Assembly (NCBI GenBank): GCA_002508495.1
Contig: DANA01000068.1
Location: 1 to 7,496, forward strand
DNA length: 7,496 nucleotides
From: Methanoregula sp. UBA276
Lineage (GTDB): Archaea; Halobacteriota; Methanomicrobia; Methanomicrobiales; Methanospirillaceae
Direction: 5' to 3'
In this document: positions 1-4,374 of the stretch, piece by piece
Layout of the letters: every line of letters starts with the position of its first letter
Numbering within the stretch: the first letter of the stretch is position 1
Notes under the pieces: model-generated
Told to the model about the DNA's origin: nothing
The model's database searches: none
Seen by the model: only the letters and a program-made list of their open reading frames with translations
Position numbers and translations under genes: made by a program

Positions 1-1
1 C

Positions 2-538
2 GATGAGATCGGCATGATTGAACGTCCGGTAACGCCGGATCTTTTCACGGCACTTGTTGCGAGCGTGGCAAGCCAGCAGATTTCTGCCCGGGCTGCAGAG
101 ACCATCTGGAAACGTCTGGAGGAGCACTTCGGGAAAATTACCCCGGCAACGATCACTGCTGCACCACAAGAAGAGATCCAGCAATGCGGGATGTCGATGC
201 GAAAAGCCGGTTATATCAAAGGCATTGGCGATGCGGTTGCGAGTGGGCGCCTTGAACTTGCCCGCTTCCCGTCGCTTTCAGATGGGGAAATCATAAACCG
301 GCTCACAGCACTTGACGGTATCGGGACCTGGACTGCCGAGATGCTCCTCATCTTCTCGCTGGAACGGCCGGACGTTGTCAGCTGGGGGGATCTTGCGATC
401 CGGCGGGGCATGATGCAGTTGTATGGGAAGAAGAACATCGACCGTATCGCATTCGAACGGTACCGGAAGCGGTATTCCCCCTACGGGTCGGTTGCATCAC
501 TCTACCTGTGGGAGATCTCGCACCGGGAACCGTACTAA
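2..538 (+). CDS. HhH-GPD DNA glycosylase, AlkA-type (5' end missing)
   Basis: Base-excision repair enzyme that removes alkylated (3-methyladenine-like) bases from DNA in the cytoplasm. The frame is open from position 2 (residues DEIG before the Met at 14), and family members normally have more N-terminal sequence, so the true start probably lies before the window. Seen: a substrate-side helix with the SQQIS stretch, which is conserved in AlkA/3-methyladenine glycosylases; the helix-hairpin-helix LDGIGTWTAEMLLIF in the middle; then SWGDLAIRRGM, where the Asp (codon 389-391) sits at the place of the catalytic aspartate of the HhH-GPD superfamily. The visible part is 178 codons and ends in TAA. 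No 4Fe-4S cysteine cluster is seen at the C-terminus, which argues against endonuclease III or MutY. The exact base preference cannot be read from sequence. T-rich DNA follows the gene. Confidence 0.9.
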   Translation, partial: DEIGMIERPVTPDLFTALVASVASQQISARAAETIWKRLEEHFGKITPATITAAPQEEIQQCGMSMRKAGYIKGIGDAVASGRLELARFPSLSDGEIINRLTALDGIGTWTAEMLLIFSLERPDVVSWGDLAIRRGMMQLYGKKNIDRIAFERYRKRYSPYGSVASLYLWEISHREPY

Positions 539-570
539 GAGGACGCACCGGGTGATGCAGGCAATCGACC

Positions 571-596
571 GTTTTTAGACCCACCCTTTTTTTATT
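571..596 (+). promoter_or_regulatory. T-tracts: glycosylase terminator and/or channel-gene TATA box
   Basis: Two T-runs (T5 at 572-576, T7 at 587-593) lie 33-60 nt after the glycosylase stop, as in archaeal intrinsic terminators, which need only T-rich DNA. The second run continues as TTTTTTTATT. Its centre is about 28 nt before the channel start codon at 620, the spacing expected of a TATA box for a leaderless transcript, and no Shine-Dalgarno sequence precedes that start. One tract may serve both roles. Confidence 0.45.
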
Positions 597-619
597 CCAT
601 GCGCTGGAATACCACATGA

Positions 620-1435
620 ATGAAAGATCCTGATACGCCATCCGGAACAAATGACGAATCCGATGATTTAAAGGACCCGGGCTATGAGATTTTTATCCTG
701 CTCGTTTCACTCCTGTCGGTCGCCAACCTGGTCGTATCATGGATACCCGGTCTTGACCCGGGCGCGGTCAACGTGCTGGTTGTCATCAATTTTTTTCTTA
801 CCATTATCTTCCTTGGCGACTTCCTCTTCCGCCTCTCAACCGCCGGATCAAAGAGCTCGTATTTCTTCCGTAACTGGGGGTGGGCAGACCTGCTCGCCAG
901 TATCCCGACCTTGCGTATCCTGCGACTCTTTCGGATCTTTAAGGCGTACCGTCTCCTCAGCAAGTATGGAGCACGGAACATCTGGGGGAAACTTAAAAAA
1001 CACCGGGCCGAGAGCGTCCTCTTTATCGTGGTCTTTTCTGTCATGGTCGTCATCGAGATCGGGGCATTTCTCGTCCTCATGGCAGAAAGCGGTGCGCCGG
1101 ATGCCAACATCCGGACAGCGTCGGATGCCATGTGGTGGGTATATGTCACCATCGCCACGGTCGGGTATGGCGATCATTACCCGGTCACCAATGCCGGCCG
1201 GCTGGTTGGCGTTATGGTCATGACCATGGGCGTTGCCCTCTTTGGTACCCTTGCCGGTTTCATTGCCAACAAGCTCCTTGCACCGGATGAAGGGACCGGT
1301 CCCGGCGGGAAAGAAGGGACGATGGGTGCCGGACTTGCCACAATCCAGGAGGCGCTGGAAGAACAGACCCGCCAGAATAATCTGTTGCAGGAGCGTCTCG
1401 ATAGGATAGAGCGGCAGCTCAAAGAACGACCGTAA
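620..1435 (+). CDS. Voltage-gated potassium channel (Kv-type, six transmembrane helices)
   Basis: Membrane K+ channel subunit of 271 residues, expected to work as a tetramer. Helices by position: S1 about 23-42, S2 51-72, S3 84-98, S4 97-113, S5 131-154, pore helix 169-180, S6 193-218. The selectivity filter TVGYGD is at residues 180-185. S4 carries a basic residue at every third position (R99, R102, R105, K108, R111), the classic voltage-sensor spacing, so gating by membrane potential is likely. The C-terminus (about 238-270) is charged and heptad-like, consistent with a tetramer-stabilising coiled coil, and no RCK/TrkA-N ligand domain is present. The first 20 residues are acidic and probably cytoplasmic. 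The start at 620 has no ribosome binding site; an ATG at 616 is out of frame and soon hits a stop. The gene converges on the winged-helix gene downstream. Confidence 0.93.
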   Translation: MKDPDTPSGTNDESDDLKDPGYEIFILLVSLLSVANLVVSWIPGLDPGAVNVLVVINFFLTIIFLGDFLFRLSTAGSKSSYFFRNWGWADLLASIPTLRILRLFRIFKAYRLLSKYGARNIWGKLKKHRAESVLFIVVFSVMVVIEIGAFLVLMAESGAPDANIRTASDAMWWVYVTIATVGYGDHYPVTNAGRLVGVMVMTMGVALFGTLAGFIANKLLAPDEGTGPGGKEGTMGAGLATIQEALEEQTRQNNLLQERLDRIERQLKERP

Positions 1436-1463
1436 ACCAAAAAGGACAAAAAACCCCTTGTAT
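1436..1463 (-). terminator. T-rich terminator of the minus-strand regulator gene
   Basis: In the 28-nt gap between two convergent genes the plus strand has A5 (1439-1443) and A6 (1448-1453). These are T6 and then T5 on the minus strand, directly after the stop of the winged-helix gene. T-tracts of this kind end transcription in archaea without a hairpin. No equivalent T-run is seen for the plus-strand channel gene. Confidence 0.5.
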
Positions 1464-2273
1464 TCAGGTAGCGGCTTCAGGGATTGCCCCGTCCGCTCTC
1501 CCCATGGAATGCCGGTAATCCGGCAAATATTTGAGGATGAGCGGGATAACTTCCGGACTGATTGCGTACCGGGCAGTCCTGCCGTGCTTTGAGATCGTTA
1601 ACAGCCCGTCGTAAGAGAGGCGGTTCAGATACCAGTTCACCCCTGGCCCGGACATTTTCAGGGCAGATTCTAGGTGTGCCCGCGTCAGGTCCGGGTTTTC
1701 CATAACAAGCCGGAAAATCATCTGATTGGAGGGGGATTTGAGATAATGTATCACCTTTTGCTCCAGCACAGAATAGCTTCCCGCGTTCTCAAAATACCGG
1801 GTGTTCCCAGACGTTTCAAGTACCGTTACTTTATTCATCAGTTTCAGTATGGAAAGGTGATAGCGGAGGGTTCCGGCTTTGGTGCCCGTCTTTCGGGAGA
1901 TCTCCATGAACCCGATCCCGGGATTTTCCCTGATGATGCAAAAAACAACCATCCGGGTAGGATTTTCAAGCACGCTCTTTTGTGCGAGTCTCCGGAATCC
2001 GAGAAACGCGAACATTTTTAAAAGGAAGAGCAGTTCGAGGGGAAACAGCAGGAATGGCGACAGGGAAAGGACAATGGCGACCAGCATAATCCGGGGCGGC
2101 AGATTCCAGAAGGGAACAAGAACCGTCTCAAGAGGTTCAGCAGCAGCGATATCGGATTCGCTCGCCGGCTCAACAGTATAACCCCCAAGGTTTGCACTGG
2201 CGGGGGTGATGAGAAACGGGCAGAGAGATACTACGAATAAAAGTCCGGCTATCAGGGCAGCCCGTTTCATCAT
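1464..2273 (-). CDS. Membrane-anchored regulator with tandem winged-helix domains
   Basis: Likely transmembrane transcription regulator, 269 residues. Seen: a signal peptide at 1-27 (basic start, hydrophobic core, ending PASA), a short exterior segment 28-60, a hydrophobic anchor about 61-93, then two winged-helix domains, at about 101-163 (a recognition-helix region around KAGTLRYHLSIL, and a wing near TSGNTRYF) and 168-250 (GPGVNWYLNRLSYDGLL, wing near KHGRTARYAI). Both domains resemble ArsR/MarR-like archaeal regulators. If the signal is cleaved, one membrane crossing places the DNA-binding half in the cytoplasm and about 33 residues outside, which suits a sensor that passes an envelope signal straight to DNA. 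The gene lies 42 nt after the secreted-protein gene on the same strand. The start codons are a tandem ATG ATG without a clear ribosome binding site. Target genes are unknown; self-regulation is possible. Confidence 0.85.
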   Translation of the reverse strand: MMKRAALIAGLLFVVSLCPFLITPASANLGGYTVEPASESDIAAAEPLETVLVPFWNLPPRIMLVAIVLSLSPFLLFPLELLFLLKMFAFLGFRRLAQKSVLENPTRMVVFCIIRENPGIGFMEISRKTGTKAGTLRYHLSILKLMNKVTVLETSGNTRYFENAGSYSVLEQKVIHYLKSPSNQMIFRLVMENPDLTRAHLESALKMSGPGVNWYLNRLSYDGLLTISKHGRTARYAISPEVIPLILKYLPDYRHSMGRADGAIPEAAT

Positions 2274-2283
2274 ATCATGATAT
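2272..2283. promoter_or_regulatory. Perfect 12-bp palindrome over the regulator start codon
   Basis: ATATCATGATAT reads the same on both strands and overlaps the first start codon of the winged-helix gene. If that gene is leaderless, this is also the transcription start region, where a bound dimer would block initiation. An operator role is inference only; a 12-bp palindrome in AT-rich DNA can also arise by chance. Confidence 0.3.
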
Positions 2284-2295
2284 TTTCCCCGCGTG

Positions 2296-2304
2296 ATAAA
2301 AAAA
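2296..2304 (-). promoter_or_regulatory. T7 tract: possible terminator and TATA box for the regulator gene
   Basis: On the minus strand this reads TTTTTTTAT. It starts 12 nt after the stop of the secreted-protein gene, so it could end that transcript. Its centre is about 26 nt before the ATG at 2273, the spacing of a TATA box for a leaderless mRNA. The arrangement is the same as before the channel gene (587-596). Confidence 0.4.
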
Positions 2305-2315
2305 GAGTTATGCTT

Positions 2316-2768
2316 TTAGTTTGCATACGCCACGTACGAATAACTCTGCGCTCCATTAACCGCGTACCCGCAGATGTCTGACCACCAGGTTCCGGGGGAG
2401 AGTCCGCCGGTTTTTCTGACCTGAAGCGATATGCGACCATCAAGAGATCCGTCAGCCGAATCATAATAGGGGCCAAGCTGGCTGTCCGGCGCATCTATGG
2501 TAAGAGAGAGGGAATTCGCAGCATTTCCCCAGTAAAGGTCTGCAATGAATCGTGTTTTTCCCGATGGCACATACGTGGAGTAGGAATCAATCCTTCCCTG
2601 GGTCAGGAATCCCGTGGAGCGCACCTGGTACATATCAGGGAGGCGGTACTGTGCAGGGGATGGCGTGACAACATACCCGTCTTTTTCTTCAACAACCGTT
2701 GCTGAAACGGCCGGTACGAAAAGTACCGCACCGAACATTATCATGAGGACTACCATGTGAACATTCAT
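2316..2768 (-). CDS. Small secreted protein with PPC-like beta domain
   Basis: Exported protein of 150 residues with no recognised enzyme motif. A signal peptide spans about 1-23 (hydrophobic core, cleavage after VSA). The mature part looks beta-rich, with the pattern of archaeal pre-peptidase C-terminal (PPC)-like domains: GRIDSYSTYVPSG (58-70), an alternating LYW...LSLTIDAP stretch (78-94), GPYYDSADGSLDGRISLQV (99-117) and a closing GTWWSDICGYAVNGAQSYSY (126-145). Such domains bind or stabilise other proteins or surfaces. There is a single Cys (133). Just after the signal it carries DGYVVTPSP, close to GGYTVEPAS at the same place in the neighbouring membrane regulator, so the two may act together. 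An in-frame TGA lies 7 codons before the ATG at 2768; the Met at codon 5 is an alternative start. No Shine-Dalgarno site is evident. Confidence 0.75.
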   Translation of the reverse strand: MNVHMVVLMIMFGAVLFVPAVSATVVEEKDGYVVTPSPAQYRLPDMYQVRSTGFLTQGRIDSYSTYVPSGKTRFIADLYWGNAANSLSLTIDAPDSQLGPYYDSADGSLDGRISLQVRKTGGLSPGTWWSDICGYAVNGAQSYSYVAYAN

Positions 2769-2808
2769 GCGATCACAGGAGAAGGTTCAGATGATGAGCA
2801 AATACCTG

Positions 2809-2835
2809 TTGTCGCTCAGTACCTTTCGCTTTTTT
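2809..2835 (+). repeat. 27-bp inverted repeat, left copy
   Basis: The sequence from TTGTCGCTCAG to CGCTTTTTT is exactly reverse-complementary, over all 27 bases, to 3877-3903. It directly abuts the mobile element at 2836, and its last 8 bases are that element's target duplication. No flanking duplication is seen for the 27-bp pair itself. A perfect 27-bp match is far beyond chance in a window of this size. It may be the terminal repeat of an older, smaller element. Confidence 0.85.
2828..2835 (+). repeat. 8-bp target-site duplication, left
   Basis: GCTTTTTT immediately before the left inverted repeat of the 871-bp element, identical to 3707-3714 immediately after its right repeat. Confidence 0.85.
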
Positions 2836-2853
2836 GGTTCAGTTGAAACCCTC
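2836..2853 (+). repeat. Left terminal inverted repeat
   Basis: GGTTCAGTTGAAACCCTC. It differs from the internal copy (3617-3634) at only 2 of 18 bases and from the right end at 2 of 17. Confidence 0.8.
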
Positions 2854-2862
2854 ATTTTAAAT
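2854..2862 (-). promoter_or_regulatory. TATA box inside the element reading out toward the secreted-protein gene
   Basis: On the minus strand GGG is followed by ATTTAAAAT, a good archaeal TATA box, just inside the left inverted repeat. Its centre is 90 nt before the ATG at 2768, predicting a start of transcription near 2832 and a leader of about 60 nt. Promoters pointing outward from insertion-element ends are well known. The activity here is inferred. Confidence 0.5.
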
Positions 2863-3069
2863 CCCTTGGTGATTCCTCAATCACGACCAGTTACCGAAAT
2901 CGGAATGTGGAGTCCGCTTCAAATAACCATGCCGGGGTTGTAGCCAACAATCCTATGGCAGGATGGATTCCGACTGGTGCGGCGCCTCGTTGGGCCGCAT
3001 GGCTGGCAAACGGCTGATACACCAATCTCTCCAGGATAACAGGAGGTTTGTGGTGAGCTATCGCCAGTA

Positions 3070-3180
3070 TTATTTCTCAAATCCCATTTCATCAAACGCC
3101 CGGTCTTTTCTCTCAAGAAAATCCCGTGCATCGGATACGATGATCCCTGCTTCATCAGGTGTCAATTGCTGCATCAACAT
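3070..3180 (-). CDS. 36-residue ORF inside the mobile element, unknown function
   Basis: I do not recognise it. It starts at ATG 3180, directly after an in-frame TAG four codons upstream, and ends in TAA. The product is acidic, hydrophilic and probably helical: MLMQQLTPDEAGIIVSDA, then RDFLERKDRAFDEMGFEK. Its composition looks more protein-like than the other frames in this region. In another frame just upstream, about 3181-3265 on the minus strand reads LIEETLSRARSHAKERKGVG, also helical and charged, so the two could be halves of one broken gene of about 65 residues joined by a frameshift. There is no strong ribosome binding site. It may be a real small protein, a gene fragment carried by the element, or chance. 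Confidence 0.3.
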   Translation of the reverse strand: MLMQQLTPDEAGIIVSDARDFLERKDRAFDEMGFEK

Positions 3181-3326
3181 GGTAATCTACCGACTCCCTT
3201 TCGTTCTTTGGCATGAGAGCGTGCACGGCTTAAGGTCTCTTCGATCAAGCCCTTCCTGCAACCAGATGATAGAAAAATCCCTTAAAAAAATGAACCCGGC
3301 AATACCTCATCCCACCCAGGGTCAAA

Positions 3327-3347
3327 CGGAGCCCGTATCGGGCTCCG
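3327..3347. other. Perfect 9-bp hairpin inside the mobile element
   Basis: CGGAGCCCG, loop TAT, CGGGCTCCG. The stem is perfect and GC-rich and would be stable in RNA from either strand. No T-run follows on the plus strand, so it is not a standard terminator. About 20 nt downstream is a second pairing, GTGGACA (3367-3373) with TGTCCAC (3391-3397), enclosing a TATAATG that could itself be a promoter box. The segment may encode a small structured RNA; this is unproven. Confidence 0.5.
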
Positions 3348-3515
3348 CTCACGTCTCCGGAAAAGCGTGGACATATAATGTGGCAGATCGTGTCCACATC
3401 CCGGCTCCCACTGTTTATTTACGCCGGAGAATCCTGGTATCCGGTACAATACACTGTCCACCGTTAAACGTGGCCGGAAAAACGCACCTTCTCTTTATCA
3501 TGGGCATAAAATCAC

Positions 3516-3534
3516 GTGGCCGGCCACCCGGGTG
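3516..3534. other. Two overlapping GC-rich palindromes
   Basis: GTGGCCGGCCAC (3516-3527) and CACCCGGGTG (3525-3534) are each perfect palindromes sharing CAC. T7 follows at 3540-3546 on the plus strand, so a transcript entering from the left could terminate here. They could also be protein-binding sites. Confidence 0.35.
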
Positions 3535-3616
3535 CAAGATTTTTTTCGAGTGTAAAAAGGGAAAAACGGTGATTATTTGTGGGCGGTGCGCTATCCCAAA
3601 ATAATTTCACAAACCG

Positions 3617-3634
3617 GCTCTGTTGAAACCCTCG
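3617..3634 (+). repeat. Internal copy of the element end
   Basis: GGCTCTGTTGAAACCCTC, in the same orientation as the left end. With the right end (3690-3706) it forms perfect 17-bp inverted repeats around a 90-bp unit (3617-3706). The 8 bases before it (CACAAACC) do not match the GCTTTTTT after 3706, so this sub-unit did not insert here independently with an 8-bp duplication. Confidence 0.7.
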
Positions 3635-3689
3635 AATCCCTATCAAATGTCCAATCCCGCAATCCGGGCCACATATGCAAATTTTGTGA

Positions 3690-3706
3690 AGGGTTTCAAC
3701 AGAGCC
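3690..3706 (-). repeat. Right terminal inverted repeat
   Basis: On the minus strand GGCTCTGTTGAAACCCT. It is identical over 17 bases to the internal copy at 3617 and has 15 of 17 matches to the left end at 2836. Confidence 0.8.
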
Positions 3707-3714
3707 GCTTTTTT
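3707..3714 (+). repeat. 8-bp target-site duplication, right
   Basis: GCTTTTTT immediately after the right inverted repeat, identical to 2828-2835. Confidence 0.85.
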
Positions 3715-3733
3715 CGCATTCGTGCTTGAGTAG

Positions 3734-3741
3734 TTTATAAA
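3734..3741 (-). promoter_or_regulatory. TTTATAAA box, possible original promoter of the secreted-protein operon
   Basis: A palindromic TATA box preceded on the minus strand by CCC. With the 871-bp element and one copy of the 8-bp duplication removed, its centre would be about 90 nt before the ATG at 2768. That is nearly the same distance as the box now provided inside the element (2854-2862). Because it is palindromic, it could also drive plus-strand transcription. Confidence 0.35.
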
Positions 3742-3850
3742 GGGATATGAAATTCACTGGAATAACTGACGGTTTATTAAAAAAAATCGGCAGCAAGGCA
3801 ACCAACAATACCCACAATCTCTCAACTGCAGGACTGAAGATATCAGGATG

Positions 3851-4051
3851 TCAATAATGCACCAGACCATCCGGGAAAAAAAGCGAAAGGTACTGAGCGA
3901 CAAATCGTTTATACAACTCACTCGTTTTCCCTATTGGCAACCCCGATGGGTTGTCCGGTACAATAGCCGGGGGTAAATTATCATCACATCCGCAATCTCC
4001 CGGCACCTTACCGTTACGGAAAAACACGTTCATTTTCTTGGATACACTCAC
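3851..4051 (-). CDS. Uncertain 66-codon ORF (GTG start) or gene remnant
   Basis: I recognise no family. It starts at GTG 4051 or at ATG 4033, without a ribosome binding site. Residues include a GDCGCDD cluster in the middle and a hydrophobic-aromatic C-terminal part ending PDGLVHY. The right copy of the 27-bp inverted repeat encodes VAQYLSLFF here. In its left copy (2809-2835) the same peptide is readable on the plus strand but soon runs into a stop. This suggests either a duplicated fragment of one gene or chance reading through a repeat. Codon use shows no clear coding bias. Confidence 0.22.
   Translation of the reverse strand: MSVSKKMNVFFRNGKVPGDCGCDDNLPPAIVPDNPSGLPIGKTSELYKRFVAQYLSLFFPDGLVHY
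3877..3903 (-). repeat. 27-bp inverted repeat, right copy
   Basis: AAAAAAGCGAAAGG...GAGCGACAA, the exact reverse complement of 2809-2835. With the 871-bp element and one duplication copy removed, the pair would span only 216 bp, like a small MITE or a long hairpin. It falls near the 3' end of the uncertain ORF at 3851-4051. Confidence 0.85.
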
Positions 4052-4112
4052 GCGAATAATCGCTGATTTCCCGTTGATTACCTTCAGGTCAGATAATTAA
4101 ATGCCCTCCATG

Positions 4113-4140
4113 CAGGAGTCGGTTCTGAACGCAACTCCTG
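4113..4140. other. 7-bp stem-loop in the spacer upstream of mtr
   Basis: CAGGAGT (4113-4119) pairs with ACTCCTG (4134-4140) around a 14-nt loop. No T-run follows on either strand. Role unknown. Confidence 0.25.
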
Positions 4141-4255
4141 TTGATGGTAAAACAACCTAAATTTGGTTAACGCAAGTCCAGATGATGTGAAAAACCCAGA
4201 TTTCCGTCCGATTTTTAATTCGGGCTTAATATACTCTTCTATCGCCGGAACAAAT

Positions 4256-4273
4256 TCGAAACCTTTTAATTAA
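4256..4273 (+). promoter_or_regulatory. mtr operon promoter (BRE and TATA box)
   Basis: TCGAAACC (BRE-like) is followed by TTTTAATTAA, giving a transcription start near 4293 and a leader of about 80 nt. The box lies in a 16-bp near-palindrome (CCTTTTAA/TTAAGAGG, 4262-4277, one mismatch per half), so a repressor could overlap it. A second A/T-rich candidate, CTTAATATA, is at 4225-4233. Confidence 0.65.
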
Positions 4274-4301
4274 GAGGTAGCCAATTTTACACTAACCACA
4301 A

Positions 4302-4345
4302 AGAGTATGTACTCGTTGTGCGTGGCATTGCATTTTGAATACTCT
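4302..4345 (+). promoter_or_regulatory. mtr leader with ATACTCT/AGAGTAT inverted words
   Basis: AGAGTAT (4302-4308) is the exact inverse of ATACTCT (4339-4345), and a further ATACTCT lies at 4231-4237, before the BRE. GAGTA/TACTC (4303-4307 and 4310-4314) also form a tight palindrome. Repeated 7-bp words around a promoter suggest an operator, or in RNA a 7-bp leader stem with a 30-nt loop. The function is inferred. Confidence 0.4.
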
Positions 4346-4370
4346 CGTGCATTCGCACGCAGGGAGGAGG
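4346..4370 (+). promoter_or_regulatory. Small hairpin beside the mtrE ribosome binding site
   Basis: CGTGC, loop ATTC, GCACG (4346-4359) is a perfect 5-bp stem ending two bases before GGGAGGAGG (4362-4370). That is a strong Shine-Dalgarno sequence 4 nt before the mtrE ATG and fixes that start. The hairpin could influence access to it. Confidence 0.5.
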
Positions 4371-4374
4371 CTAA

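Larger units (their letters stand above)
2836..3706 (+). mobile_element. Non-autonomous IS6-like insertion element, 871 bp, no transposase seen
   Basis: The left end GGTTCAGTTGAAACCCT and the right end (minus strand) GGCTCTGTTGAAACCCT match at 15 of 17 bases, and an 8-bp direct duplication GCTTTTTT borders both ends. IS6-family elements are about 700-900 bp, make 8-bp duplications and have ends like GGCTCTGTTGCAAA, so that family is the closest I recognise; the assignment is inferred. I found no DDE transposase or recognisable remnant in any frame, so the element would depend on an enzyme encoded elsewhere, or has had its interior replaced. The interior holds a 36-codon minus-strand ORF, a 9-bp perfect hairpin, two overlapping GC-rich palindromes and an internal third copy of the end. 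It lies upstream of the secreted-protein/regulator operon and may supply its promoter. Confidence 0.75.
3715..4255. other. AT-rich spacer between the mobile element and the mtr promoter
   Basis: No confident gene. It holds a TTTATAAA box (3734-3741), the right copy of the 27-bp inverted repeat (3877-3903), an uncertain minus-strand ORF (3851-4051), a 7-bp stem with a 14-nt loop (CAGGAGT 4113-4119 with ACTCCTG 4134-4140), and one ATACTCT word (4231-4237) shared with the mtr leader. A minus-strand TTTAATTA at about 4095-4102 could be a TATA box for the uncertain ORF. Confidence 0.5.

Noticed and set aside
682..1223. Open frames on both strands inside the channel gene
   Set aside because: The channel frame has full family signatures; the others are shadows.
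2930..3020. A tRNA or other known RNA gene, from small stems such as TGCGGC/GCCGCA and ATCCT/AGGAT
   Set aside because: The stems do not assemble into a cloverleaf or any family I can recognise.
2919..3155. 78-codon minus-strand open frame
   Set aside because: It overlaps the more protein-like 36-codon frame and is rich in Cys, Arg and Pro with no pattern.
3181..3265. TTG-start small gene LIEETLSRARSHAKERKGVG (minus strand)
   Set aside because: It ends within a few codons after that stretch and has no ATG or GTG start. Kept only as a possible frameshifted half of the 36-codon ORF.
2963..3604. 213-codon plus-strand open frame
   Set aside because: No recognisable domain, odd composition (many Ser, Arg, Cys and Pro without pattern), and it runs through the hairpin and palindromes of the mobile element. 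Most likely a chance open frame.
2836..3706. A CRISPR array, because GTTGAAACCCTC occurs repeatedly
   Set aside because: Only three copies, one inverted, at irregular distances (about 780 and 70 bp), and they coincide with element ends bordered by a target duplication.
3512..3817. 101-codon minus-strand open frame
   Set aside because: It crosses the right end and target duplication of the insertion element, so it cannot be an ancestral gene, and it matches nothing I know.
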